Positions 56,161 to 64,000 of a stretch of 64,000 bases of DNA are shown piece by piece (positions within the stretch are counted from its first letter, which is position 1; the number at the start of each line of letters is the position of its first letter). Under the pieces are notes generated by a model. That model was given only the letters and a program-made list of their open reading frames with translations. It did no database searches and was not told the DNA's origin. Location: positions 1-64,000 of the forward strand of contig CAKZPF010000010.1 of NCBI GenBank assembly GCA_937138625.1, given 5' to 3'. The DNA is from an uncultured Caulobacteraceae bacterium (GTDB taxonomy: Bacteria > Pseudomonadota > Alphaproteobacteria > Caulobacterales > Caulobacteraceae). The position numbers were made by a program, and so were the translations under genes.

Positions 56161-57291
56161 CTACTGTGTTGGGCTTGTCAGCAGTATACGTTGCGCCACC
56201 CCGCGATTGTCCAACAAAACCGCCGCCACAGACTCGAGGCGCTCGTCACCCAACAGATTTTGATATGAGACTTCCACCACGCCCTGCTGGGCAGACAGCT
56301 GCCCCCGCAAGGTCTGCCACTTGGCCACCTCAGCTTCGGCTTCCAGCACAGCGGCCTCAAGTTTTGGCAGTTGAAAACCCAAACGAACTTTTTCGCCCGC
56401 TTGTGTATCCGGCAAGGTTTCATACTTTTTATTGGCGGCATCAAGCATCGCTTGGGCGGCATTTAACGCGTGCACAGCCTGATCGACCTGTTGTTGCAGA
56501 TTAACGTCTTTGTACCACAACCGTGCATCATAAAGCTGGGCCGCCACCCGACCATAGTCATCCGCCGAGGTATAAACCGCCGCCCGACTGAAATGGGTGG
56601 TTTGTTCCTGGCCCCCTGGCAAGCTGGGAATACCGGGAACATCCGGCACCACTACATCCGTGGGGCGTGTGTCTGTTGGCGGGCCATAGTGATCAGGCGT
56701 TTCCCTGCCTGGGGTTCGCCCTGGCATCGCCAAGGCCCTCATCATGGCCTGTTGCTCAATAGGGTCCACACCATCTTTAAGGTCCATGGTCGTACCTTCG
56801 ACACGGGTCTCATGATCAGACTTTTGTGCCAGGATCACATACTGTCCGTCTCGGGACTGCCCCACCACGCTTTCATGACCGTGGTTGCCCGTGCCGCTGT
56901 CAAAATTCACACGCAGGGCTTGCTGAGCATTGCCGGCAAAATCGGCAATGGCCTGGTTCAGGCCTCGCCATTTGCCGCGCAAAAACTTCAGATCATCAGC
57001 CTTGTCCGTGGCCCCCAACATCACCTGATCATTCAATGAATCCACGCCTTCAGAAAAGGCATAGTGATTATAGATGATGACCTCATAGCCCCCGGAATAG
57101 CGGATTTTCACATCCTGGGCACCATCACGGTTGAAATCGCTGATTTCAGCAGACTGCACCTTCGCCACAACGCCAAGATCGGCTGTGCCCTCAAAAAAAC
57201 CAAAATCGCCTTTGGTTAAGGTTTCAATCGCTTGGCTAGGGTCTGAAAACGCGTTCAGACCGGCGGCATTCAAAGTGATGGGGTGCGACAT
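56161..57291 (-). CDS. Orphan protein with D-x-N-x-D-G loop and coiled-coil tail
   Basis: 376 aa, no signal peptide. Near residue 50 SDFNRDGAQDVKIRYSGG carries an EF-hand/FG-GAP-like acidic loop. Residues ~190-225 are Pro/Thr-rich (PGRTPGRETPDHYGPPTD ... VPGIPSLPGGQE). From about 250 a long helix rich in Ala, Gln and Glu (LQQQVDQAVHALNAAQAML ... LEAAVLEAEAEVAKW) predicts a coiled coil. Divergent from yqgE. Same acidic-loop style as orphans at 8.7 and 22.6 kb. Function unknown. Confidence 0.6.
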   Translation of the reverse strand: MSHPITLNAAGLNAFSDPSQAIETLTKGDFGFFEGTADLGVVAKVQSAEISDFNRDGAQDVKIRYSGGYEVIIYNHYAFSEGVDSLNDQVMLGATDKADDLKFLRGKWRGLNQAIADFAGNAQQALRVNFDSGTGNHGHESVVGQSRDGQYVILAQKSDHETRVEGTTMDLKDGVDPIEQQAMMRALAMPGRTPGRETPDHYGPPTDTRPTDVVVPDVPGIPSLPGGQEQTTHFSRAAVYTSADDYGRVAAQLYDARLWYKDVNLQQQVDQAVHALNAAQAMLDAANKKYETLPDTQAGEKVRLGFQLPKLEAAVLEAEAEVAKWQTLRGQLSAQQGVVEVSYQNLLGDERLESVAAVLLDNRGVAQRILLTSPTQ

Positions 57292-57351
57292 CGTATTTTC
57301 CCTTATCTTTTGTCTTTACTGTTTAATAATTTGGTGCCCATGGGCCCGTCT

Positions 57352-57407
57352 CAAAAGTGTGCATTTTTGCATCATATATGTCAAGATTGAAACGGCTTGC
57401 ACTTTTG
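57352..57407. repeat. Inverted repeat between orphan and yqgE
   Basis: CAAAAGTG-TGCA at 57352-57363 and TGCA-CTTTTG at 57398-57407, in the short region between the divergent starts, with a TTGACA on the minus strand at 57379-57384 between the arms. Possibly an operator for both genes. Confidence 0.35.
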
Positions 57408-57431
57408 GGGCCAACTCCCCATGGTACAGTC

Positions 57432-57995
57432 ATGAGCACCTATGGCCTCACGGGAAAGTTACTGATCGCGGGTCCCACCATCGAGGATCCCCGTTTTGAC
57501 AACAGTGTGGTCTATGTCTGCGACCACACGCCAGATTTTGCCTTGGGCTTTATTCTCAACCGCCCCTTTGGCGATATGATCATGGGCGAATTTTTGCCAG
57601 CCCTGGGTGTTGAGGTTTCCGAAAAAAACCGCAACGTACCCATTCTGACTGGCGGTCCTGTGGAAATGGAGCGGGGCTTTATCTTGCATACAGATGATTA
57701 TTTCGACGATGATCATTCCCTCAGTACGGGCGAGGGCTTAGCGCTCACCGCCACCAAGGACGCCTTGTCAGCCCTGTCCACCCATCAGGCCCCTCGACAA
57801 TTTGCTTTTTTCTTGGGGTACTCGGGATGGGGCCAAGGGCAATTGGACGCGGAAGTCAAAGACAACGCCTGGCTGGTGGCCGAGCCTGATGATGACCTTC
57901 TGTTCGGCCATCAATTCGATAGCAAATGGCGCGCAGCGCTCGGCTCGATTGGGGTGGCGGCCAGCCGTTTGGGATCATGCGCCGGCAGCGCCTGA
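57432..57995 (+). CDS. YqgE/AlgH family protein
   Basis: 187 aa from ATG 57432; upstream ATGs (57378, 57357) are possible. YqgE signature: LTGKLLIAGPTIEDPRFDNSVVYVCDH and ALGFILNRPFGD, later GGPVEMERGFILH and FFLGYSGWGQGQLDAE. AlgH/YqgE proteins are conserved but of unclear molecular role. Its last 21 bases overlap the convergent GGDEF-EAL gene. Confidence 0.92.
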   Translation: MSTYGLTGKLLIAGPTIEDPRFDNSVVYVCDHTPDFALGFILNRPFGDMIMGEFLPALGVEVSEKNRNVPILTGGPVEMERGFILHTDDYFDDDHSLSTGEGLALTATKDALSALSTHQAPRQFAFFLGYSGWGQGQLDAEVKDNAWLVAEPDDDLLFGHQFDSKWRAALGSIGVAASRLGSCAGSA

Positions 57996-59579
57996 GGTCA
58001 CGCGTTTCTTGGTGAATTGGCGAATGTAATCTTCGGCCACACCGCGCGGCAAAGGCGGGGCATACCGGAAACCTTGGGCATAGGGGCACCCGAAATTTTT
58101 CAACATCTCGGCCGTCTCGATGCGCTCGACGCCTTCAGCCACGACCTCGAGGTCAAAGCTACGGGCCAAATCAATCACCGAGCGCACAATGTGTGATGAC
58201 CCCATACTCGTGGCCATGGTGTGCACGAAATAGCGATCGATTTTCAAAGCATCCACCGGCAGACGCGCCAGGTAACTCAGCGAGGAAAACCCAGCGCCAA
58301 AGTCATCCAAGGCCACCGAGGCCCCGGCCGTCTTGATGGCGTTGACGTTGCGGATGGCGGCCTCGATATCCGGTAAGATTTGTTGCTCGGTGACCTCGAC
58401 ACGCAAGGCTCCGGGGTGCAAGTTGCCCGTCTTCACCACTGCCGAGATGTCTTCGATCAAGCCCTCGCGGTCCAGCTCCCGCCCTGATACATTGACACTC
58501 AGGATGATGTCTAAGCCATCGAACTGATCTTGCCATTTTGACAGCTGATGCGCCGAGCGCATCAAGATTGCCCGGCCAAAGTCGTTCAGCAGGTTGAGCT
58601 CAAGGGCCATGGCCAAAAAATCATCCGGCGACAACAAGCCCCGTTTGGGATGGTGCCAGCGCATCAGGGCCTCGAAGCCCTTCAGCTGACCATCTTCAAT
58701 GGAGACGATGGGCTGATAAAAGGGCACGATCTCGTCATTTTCCAGGGCCCGCCGCAAATCGGCCTCCGACACCAATTGGCTAAATCCATCCTGGTTCCGA
58801 CGCACAATGGCGTGGGACTTGGCGTGGCGATCCTTGGCGCGTGAGATTTTCAACTCTCGCTCGGCCCGGCGCAAAATTTCCAAAGCGGTCACCACTTCGT
58901 CAGGTCGGGCGCGGGTGCCTATCCCCATGGCAAAGGTGGGAAAGACCTCAACGCCTGCCAAGGTCAGCGGGGCCTCGAGGCAATCCTTGACATCAAGCGC
59001 CAGATCCTTATCAGCGCTAGGCAGGATGACCGCAAATTCATCCTCGCCGACGCGAGCGGGTGAGAGGTCATGACCATAGGCGCTGAGTAGGCGCCCCCCC
59101 AAGGTGGCCAATAAACGGTCCCCCTGGTCAGGCCCCAGGGTCTCGTTCAAATTGGCCATGCGATCGAGATCAAAAGTGGCCACCGCCACATCTTGCCCGT
59201 TGGCCAGCGCCACTTGGATACCATTCAAAAAGGCCGTGCGACTGTAAAGCTGCGTCAGGGCATCGGTGTCTGCGCCCTCGGCGTTTTCGATGGGCAAGAT
59301 CACGCCGCTGATCTGGTCCCCCACTTTGCGGGCCACCATCAAAGCGCTGTCACCATTGGCAAAGCTCACGTCCAGCTGCAAGCGATCATCCATGCTGGCC
59401 AATGCGTCTTCCAGCCGGGAACGACTGGCCGGCATCAAACAGGCAAAAAAGGTGTTGGCGTCCGATGTGCGCCCGTTCAGCGTAAAGTGTACCCCCTGAA
59501 CACTGCCATAGCCCTGACACGACCAGGTTACGGCCCCGACCTGCCCCAAGGTTTCTGCAATGATCTCCGCCTGCCCCAT
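57975..59579 (-). CDS. GGDEF-EAL protein, degenerate cyclase, intact phosphodiesterase
   Basis: 534 aa. A PAS-like N-terminal part (to ~110) precedes a GGDEF domain in which the signature reads VGEDEF, the second Gly replaced by Glu, so diguanylate cyclase activity is doubtful. The EAL domain keeps its key residues: FEALMRWHHP (EAL), SVNVSGREL (Asn), VEVTEQ (Glu), DDFGAGFSSLSYL (Asp pair), LKIDRYFV (Lys), VVAEGVE (Glu) and YAQGFRYAPP (Gln). A c-di-GMP phosphodiesterase with a sensory or GTP-binding GGDEF is most likely. No membrane helix seen. Confidence 0.9.
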   Translation of the reverse strand: MGQAEIIAETLGQVGAVTWSCQGYGSVQGVHFTLNGRTSDANTFFACLMPASRSRLEDALASMDDRLQLDVSFANGDSALMVARKVGDQISGVILPIENAEGADTDALTQLYSRTAFLNGIQVALANGQDVAVATFDLDRMANLNETLGPDQGDRLLATLGGRLLSAYGHDLSPARVGEDEFAVILPSADKDLALDVKDCLEAPLTLAGVEVFPTFAMGIGTRARPDEVVTALEILRRAERELKISRAKDRHAKSHAIVRRNQDGFSQLVSEADLRRALENDEIVPFYQPIVSIEDGQLKGFEALMRWHHPKRGLLSPDDFLAMALELNLLNDFGRAILMRSAHQLSKWQDQFDGLDIILSVNVSGRELDREGLIEDISAVVKTGNLHPGALRVEVTEQQILPDIEAAIRNVNAIKTAGASVALDDFGAGFSSLSYLARLPVDALKIDRYFVHTMATSMGSSHIVRSVIDLARSFDLEVVAEGVERIETAEMLKNFGCPYAQGFRYAPPLPRGVAEDYIRQFTKKRVTSGAAGA

Positions 59580-59699
59580 GTATTCGTCATCACCTTTGGT
59601 TCTGGTTTAAGGCTTGGTGCCCGCATAGATGTCCATATCAGGACCCAAGCGACCTTAACATATCGATAAGATTCGCAGCCCGTTTCTGTTGGCTGTGCC

Positions 59700-60410
59700 T
59701 CAGGACCCCGGCTGGCGTCCCAAACGCCCATGACGAACATGCAGCCCCAAATAGACACCCATCATCACCACCGCCAGCGCAAACCAGGTGAAGGCATATT
59801 CCACATGGCGGTTCGGGATGCTGTCAATGGTCAGGGGCGCGGGGGCAACACCAGGGATCACGGGCTGTGTGGCTTCAACGATCACCGTGGCCAAGGGCAT
59901 GCCTAAATCCTGCGCCATGGCTGTGCGATCCCGCCAATACCATTGATTATCCTCGGGCGCGTTATCTGGCCGTCCCTGGGCGCCCTCGTCAAATGTACGG
60001 ATCTGTCCCACCACCCCTAGGCTTTGCTGCGGTTTTATGCCCAAGGCCTCAAGGTCGGTGCCTTGGGGCACGAAGCCAAGATCCACTAAGACCGAGGCAG
60101 ACTGAGCTTCGGTGATCACAGGCACAAGCAATCGGTGTCCCACAGTGCCGTCAACAACAGAAAACAAGCGCAAAGGGGCGGCCGCCACTTGCCCTCGCAT
60201 CAAAACCGGCTGAAAGCGCACGTCCTCGGGCGTGGTGATGGGCAGCAAGGTGGCAAAAGGCACCGGGGTCTCGGCTTGGGCAGCACGTATATTCGCCAGC
60301 AAATCCCCTTTCCACTGCGCCCGCTGAACCTGCCAGCCCCCCAGCCCCAGCAAAATCACCAGCGCGATGCCACAGGCAATCGTCAGTCCAGGAAGTGGCC
60401 GAAAGGTCAT
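59700..60410 (-). CDS. SURF1-family cytochrome oxidase assembly protein
   Basis: 236 aa from ATG 60410, which overlaps the DUF983 stop (ATGA). One membrane helix at each end (PGLTIACGIALVILLGLGGWQVQR and YAFTWFALAVVMMGVYLGL) around a periplasmic domain, with the SURF1 motifs GGWQVQRAQWKGDLL and NRHVEYAFTWF. Helps insert haem into subunit I. Last gene of the oxidase operon. Confidence 0.92.
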   Translation of the reverse strand: MTFRPLPGLTIACGIALVILLGLGGWQVQRAQWKGDLLANIRAAQAETPVPFATLLPITTPEDVRFQPVLMRGQVAAAPLRLFSVVDGTVGHRLLVPVITEAQSASVLVDLGFVPQGTDLEALGIKPQQSLGVVGQIRTFDEGAQGRPDNAPEDNQWYWRDRTAMAQDLGMPLATVIVEATQPVIPGVAPAPLTIDSIPNRHVEYAFTWFALAVVMMGVYLGLHVRHGRLGRQPGS

Positions 60411-60772
60411 TGCGGATCCGGCGTGTGGTGGTGGCGGGCCTCTTCGGCCTTGGTGTGGAATTGCAAACTGATCAGTGTGCCTTTGAAGGGACGCAACAGC
60501 CCCAAGCACACGACCACAGCCAGCGGAAAGGCCACAATCAAGGTGGTCAGCGGCGACCAATCATTCACAAGCTGCAAAGCCAAAGCCGGTGGCACAATCA
60601 AAAATCCACCAATCAGCATGACAAACACGGCCGGCCCATCGCCACTGTCGGCAGCCTTCAAGTCGGCACCACAAACATCACATTGGGGCCGGACCCGCAA
60701 AAATCCTGAAAACAGCGGCCCCTGATGGCAGTGCGGACAGCGGCCCAAGACCCCGTCCGCGATGGCCCGCAT
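60407..60772 (-). CDS. DUF983 membrane protein
   Basis: 121 aa from ATG 60772. Two CxxC pairs (GRCPHCHQG and QCDVCGADL) form a zinc-ribbon-like head, followed by two helices (VFVMLIGGFLIVPPALAL and LIVAFPLAVVVCLGL). DUF983 genes sit between coxIII and surf1 in many alphaproteobacteria, as here. Role in oxidase assembly is inferred from context. Confidence 0.88.
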   Translation of the reverse strand: MRAIADGVLGRCPHCHQGPLFSGFLRVRPQCDVCGADLKAADSGDGPAVFVMLIGGFLIVPPALALQLVNDWSPLTTLIVAFPLAVVVCLGLLRPFKGTLISLQFHTKAEEARHHHTPDPQ

Positions 60773-60777
60773 CAAAC

Positions 60778-61662
60778 TCAATGGCCGCCGCCAAAGATCA
60801 CATAGATAAAGGCGAACAGGAACAGCCAAACGACATCGACAAAGTGCCAGTACCAAGCGGCCGCCTCGAAGCCAAAATGGCGCTCAGGCGTAAAATGTCC
60901 CTTCATCAGTCGCACCAAGCACACGATCAAAAAGATCGTCCCGACGATAACATGGAAACCATGAAAGCCGGTGGCCATAATAAAGGCAGAACCAAACAGC
61001 TTCACAGCCTCGTTTTCATAGAACAGGTTGTCGTGGAAAATATGGTGATACTCATAGGCCTGAACGCCGGTGAAGATCAGCCCCAAAACAATGGTCAAGA
61101 CCAAGCCCCAAATGGCGCTTTTGCGATCACCCTTTTGCAGGGCATGGTGGGACCAGGTCACCGTGGTGCCTGACAACAACAAGATCAAGGTGTTCAACAG
61201 CGGCAGATGGAACGGATCCAAAAGCTTGATGCCCTCAGGCGGCCAAACGCTCCACGCTTGATCAAGACGCACGCCATGGAACAGAGCCATTTCAAAGAAA
61301 ATCCAAAACCAGGCCACGAAGAACATGATCTCGGACATGATGAACATCACCATGCCATAGCGCAGGCCCAGGCGAACGGTGGGGGTATGGGAGTAGCCAT
61401 CATGGGCTTCGTTGATGATGTCACGCCACCAACCAAACATGGTGTACAGCACACCGGCAAAACCAAAAATCGCGACCCAGGGCTGTCCTTTGCCGAACAG
61501 CAATTCTGCAGGGGCCAACCCATCGGCCGGATCCACGGGTACAAACCCCTTAAGGTAACTGACCAAACCCAGGGTCATCAAAAAGGCGGCAATCGAGCCC
61601 ACCAAAGGCCACGGGCTAGGATCCACAAGGTGGTAATCGTGTTTCACTGCATCATGGGCCAT
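60778..61662 (-). CDS. ctaE: Cytochrome c oxidase subunit III
   Basis: 294 aa from ATG 61662 (MAHDAVKHDYHLVDPSPWP), with GGGGAG upstream; an ATG two codons before is possible. Seven membrane helices. FWIFFEMALFHG, LLSGTTVTWSHHAL and FHGFHVIVGTIFLIVCL, and WYWHFVDVVWLFLFAFIY, are typical of subunit III. Its stop is five bases from the DUF983 start. Confidence 0.97.
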   Translation of the reverse strand: MAHDAVKHDYHLVDPSPWPLVGSIAAFLMTLGLVSYLKGFVPVDPADGLAPAELLFGKGQPWVAIFGFAGVLYTMFGWWRDIINEAHDGYSHTPTVRLGLRYGMVMFIMSEIMFFVAWFWIFFEMALFHGVRLDQAWSVWPPEGIKLLDPFHLPLLNTLILLLSGTTVTWSHHALQKGDRKSAIWGLVLTIVLGLIFTGVQAYEYHHIFHDNLFYENEAVKLFGSAFIMATGFHGFHVIVGTIFLIVCLVRLMKGHFTPERHFGFEAAAWYWHFVDVVWLFLFAFIYVIFGGGH

Positions 61663-61779
61663 GGTCATACTCTCCCCAGCACGCCGAATCGTCGACGGTT
61701 CATCCACATTCCGCCTCTATAACCGAGGGCTTAGGCAAAGGGCAAGCCAACAAAGCGGAGAATCTGCCCTGAAAACACC

Positions 61780-62319
61780 TTACTCCTCAGGCTCAGCGGC
61801 AAAAAACGTATAAGACAAGGTGATCTCGTCCACCCCGTCCATATCCTTGTCATCCAAAAGCTCGGGATCGAGATAAAACAGCACCGGCATGTCCATCTCT
61901 TGTCCCGCTTGCAGGGTCTGTTGATCAAAGCAAAAGCACTGCACCTTGTGAAAATACGCCCCAGCCTTTTCCGGCGTGACGTTATAAAGGGCCATGCCCG
62001 TGAGCGCTTGGTCTGAAAGGTTTTTGGCGGTGTAGTGACTGATAAGGTTCTCGCCCACCCGGGCCACCTGTGTCGATTTCACGGGTTTGAAGGCCCAGGG
62101 CAAATCTGGGTCCGTGTTGGCATCCAGGCGGATGGTGATTTCGCGATCATAGACCTGGTCTGAGGTGGCGGTCACCGTTTGCGGTGTGCCACCAAAGCCT
62201 GTGACCTGACAAAACAAGCGATACAGCGGCACGCTGGCAAAAGCCAGGCCCACCATAATGCCCACGACGCCCACCAAGATCAGGGCCAAACGCTGGGACT
62301 TTTTGTGATTGTGATCCAT
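61780..62319 (-). CDS. ctaG: Cytochrome c oxidase assembly protein CtaG (Cox11)
   Basis: 179 aa. N-terminal anchor (LALILVGVVGIMVGLAFASV), VPLYRLFCQVTGFGGT, and the copper-binding pair in KVQCFCFDQQTL, then MPVLFYLDPELL. Delivers copper to the CuB site of subunit I. Between ctaB-side genes and coxIII, the standard alphaproteobacterial order. Confidence 0.95.
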   Translation of the reverse strand: MDHNHKKSQRLALILVGVVGIMVGLAFASVPLYRLFCQVTGFGGTPQTVTATSDQVYDREITIRLDANTDPDLPWAFKPVKSTQVARVGENLISHYTAKNLSDQALTGMALYNVTPEKAGAYFHKVQCFCFDQQTLQAGQEMDMPVLFYLDPELLDDKDMDGVDEITLSYTFFAAEPEE

Positions 62320-62337
62320 TGGGGAGATCCAAGACGT

Positions 62338-62529
62338 TTATTGCCCGTGGCCACCCAGGCGCAGCAAGCTGATGACAAACACAAACACCACAAAGGCCAC
62401 CAGGGTCAGCGCCAAGACAATATTGCCCTTACGGCGATCGGCCATGGGGTCAGGACGGCCAGAACCCGGTTGTTTGATCTCTCTTTTTTCTGCAGAAGGA
62501 TCGGTGGTTTGTGGTGCAGATGTCGACAT
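62338..62529 (-). CDS. Small membrane protein of the oxidase operon
   Basis: 63 aa from ATG 62529. A Pro/Ser-rich N terminus, then a single helix (NIVLALTLVAFVVFVFVISLL). Small proteins with this MADRRKGN-helix form are often found between ctaB and ctaG in alphaproteobacteria. It lies 25 bases after ctaB and 18 bases before ctaG. A structural or assembly role is inferred. Confidence 0.75.
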   Translation of the reverse strand: MSTSAPQTTDPSAEKREIKQPGSGRPDPMADRRKGNIVLALTLVAFVVFVFVISLLRLGGHGQ

Positions 62530-62554
62530 AGCTCGCTCCGTGGGCCGTTGCCCG

Positions 62555-63502
62555 TTAGCCCCCCAACCGCTCAAACAACAGCACACCAAATATGGCAAAC
62601 AAATACAAGATCGAATAGGCGAACAGATTGCGTGCCGCTCGATTGCCCTTGGTGACCTCATACAGAGACGCCGCGTTTTCGTTGGTGGCCTCACCGGCTT
62701 GCGAACGCCACACCCGCCAAGCCAAGCCCATAAAGCCCAATCCCAGCAGCGAAGCGCCCACAGCATATATTGGCCCGCCCAGTCCCGTTTTCACTGGCAG
62801 CAGACTGATGCCCACCAACACCAAACTATAAAGCCAGATCTGCAGGCGTGTGGCTTTGGCACCCGCCACATTGGGCAACATGGGAATGCCCGCCTTGGCA
62901 TAGTCGCCGGTTTTATAAAGCGCCAGCGCCCAAAAATGCGGGGGCGTCCAGAAGAAAATCAGCAGGAACAGCAACACGGCGTTCACGCTGATCTCGCCTG
63001 TGCCGGCCACCCAGCCGATCATGGGCGGGAAGGCCCCTGCAGCCCCGCCGATCACAATGTTCTGCGGCGTCGAACGCTTCAGCCACATGGTGTAAATGAC
63101 GGCATAGAAGAAGATTGAAAAGGCCAAAATGCCGGCCGCCAACCAATTGACACTGAGGCCCATCACAGCCACCGCCATCAAACTAAGCGTCACCCCAAAG
63201 GCCGTCGCCGACTCGCGGCTGACCCGCCCGGCTGGAATGGGACGGGTTTTGGTCCGGCGCATAATGGCGTCGATATCCGCATCATAGGCCATGTTCAAAG
63301 CCGCCGCGGCGCCCGCGCCTGCCGTGACGCACAAGGTGGACAAAATCAGGGTGAAGGCATCCACAGCACCCGGTGCGGCCACATAGCCCACCACAAAGGT
63401 GAACACCACCAGCGTCATCACCCGGGGCTTCAGCAAGGCCACATAATCCCGCACCAAGGCACGGGCTGTGGGCTCTGAATCTGACAAAATATACGCGGTC
63501 AT
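62555..63502 (-). CDS. ctaB: Protoheme IX farnesyltransferase (haem O synthase)
   Basis: 315 aa from ATG 63502 (TTG 63508 is an alternative). Aspartate-rich prenyl motif NMAYDADIDAIMRRTKTRPIP and nine hydrophobic helices; WTPPHFWALAL and KAGIPMLPNV are further CtaB marks. Makes haem O for the oxidase. Needs farnesyl diphosphate, which ispA at 11.4 kb can make. Confidence 0.96.
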   Translation of the reverse strand: MTAYILSDSEPTARALVRDYVALLKPRVMTLVVFTFVVGYVAAPGAVDAFTLILSTLCVTAGAGAAAALNMAYDADIDAIMRRTKTRPIPAGRVSRESATAFGVTLSLMAVAVMGLSVNWLAAGILAFSIFFYAVIYTMWLKRSTPQNIVIGGAAGAFPPMIGWVAGTGEISVNAVLLFLLIFFWTPPHFWALALYKTGDYAKAGIPMLPNVAGAKATRLQIWLYSLVLVGISLLPVKTGLGGPIYAVGASLLGLGFMGLAWRVWRSQAGEATNENAASLYEVTKGNRAARNLFAYSILYLFAIFGVLLFERLGG

Positions 63503-63589
63503 GGTCAAGACACCTTAGCGATCATCCGAATGATGGCACAGGATCCGGCCATCGATGCAAGGAAGGGGGACAAAGCCCCCTTCTGCACA

Positions 63590-64000
63590 TTAGTGGTGTT
63601 TATCGTGTTCCACCTTCGGCAGTTCATTGAACTGGTGGAAAGGCGGTGGCGAAGACAGGGTCCACTCCAGCGTGGTCGCCCATTCGCCCCACGGATTGGC
63701 CACACCCTTGCGGCGACGCAAGAAGGCCTCGGCCAACATGATGAAGAAGAACAGCACCCCAATCATCGAGACCATATAACCGATCGAGGAAATGTAGTTC
63801 CAATAGGCATAGCCATCAGGGAAATCCACATAGCGCCGCGGCATCCCCTGCAGGCCCAGGAAGTGCTGCGGGAAGAAGATCAGGTTCACACCCACAAAGG
63901 TGATCCAGAAGTGCAAGCCCCCCAGAAAGCCATTGTACTTGATGCCAAACATCTTCTCGAACCAGTAATAAAAGCCCGCAAAAATGGCGAACACGGCACC
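63590..64000 (-). CDS. ctaD: Cytochrome c oxidase subunit I, C-terminal part, cut by window edge
   Basis: The visible 136 residues are the C-terminal helices of subunit [44 protein letters not shown] and [22 protein letters not shown]-type segments. The frame continues off the 3' edge of the window (upstream for this minus gene). Start codon, haem and copper ligands are outside. It is the first oxidase gene seen of ctaD-ctaB-small protein-ctaG-coxIII-DUF983-surf1. Confidence 0.95.
   Translation of the reverse strand, partial: GAVFAIFAGFYYWFEKMFGIKYNGFLGGLHFWITFVGVNLIFFPQHFLGLQGMPRRYVDFPDGYAYWNYISSIGYMVSMIGVLFFFIMLAEAFLRRRKGVANPWGEWATTLEWTLSSPPPFHQFNELPKVEHDKHH

Overview
The window is about 64 kb of a GC-rich bacterial chromosome, almost entirely coding. 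The gene set points to an alphaproteobacterium, probably near Rhodospirillales: a CcrM-type adenine methyltransferase, an Fo ATP synthase cluster with both b and b' and no F1 genes next to it, ETF-ubiquinone oxidoreductase, a ctaB/ctaG/coxIII/DUF983/SURF1 oxidase-assembly cluster, a DciA-like DUF721 gene beside mutY, a DsbA-like lipoprotein beside smc, and a glycine-riboswitch-controlled gcvT-H-PA-PB operon. No rRNA, tRNA, CRISPR array, insertion sequence or prophage was seen.

Layout. 1-5.9 kb: the 3' part of a large orphan protein, ETF-QO, family-4 uracil-DNA glycosylase, a soluble lytic transglycosylase and a 70-aa protein. 6-9.4 kb: RlmD/TrmA-like RNA methyltransferase, two small exported proteins and an orphan with Ca-loop-like motifs. 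9.4-13.3 kb: isoprenoid block xseB-ispA-dxs with a histidine phosphatase. 13.5-14.7 kb: an exported protein made of four repeats with four cysteines each. 14.7-20.5 kb: a tightly packed operon of a WaaF-like heptosyltransferase, a dihydroorotase, a feruloyl-CoA-synthase-like ligase and a ThDP enzyme. 20.5-22.6 kb: ygfZ-tag-rnhB. 22.6-25.9 kb: an orphan gene divergent from ccrM, with CtrA-like boxes between them, then an orphan carrying an HExxH motif. 25.9-31.7 kb: mutY, DUF721, DsbA-like lipoprotein, smc. 31.8-34.5 kb: atpI-B-E-F'-F. 34.5-37 kb: two tandem paralogues that begin with a CYSGQPRTW motif, one strongly AT-rich. 37-42.3 kb: a small membrane protein, then the gcv operon and its riboswitch. 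42.3-51.8 kb: argS, ispH-rnhA, 3-hydroxybutyrate dehydrogenase, yaaA, a D-2-hydroxyacid dehydrogenase, a Sua5-type gene and several exported hypotheticals. 51.8-57.3 kb: a YceI/cytochrome b561/YceI operon, an acyl-CoA dehydrogenase, a peroxiredoxin and another orphan. 57.4-64 kb: YqgE, a GGDEF-EAL protein and the cytochrome oxidase assembly operon, ending inside ctaD.

Most of the window is housekeeping: respiration (oxidase, Fo, ETF-QO), one-carbon metabolism (gcv, ygfZ), isoprenoid synthesis (dxs, ispA, ispH) and DNA maintenance (UDG, tag, mutY, rnhA, rnhB, smc, ccrM). The novelty lies in single orphan genes inserted between these blocks: (i) the CYSGQPRTW tandem pair with its near-identical 5' block, (ii) the HExxH protein, (iii) three orphans carrying a D-x-N-x-D-G loop and no signal peptide, (iv) the 16-cysteine repeat protein, and (v) the unexplained ligase/ThDP operon. 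Functions given for these are hypotheses.
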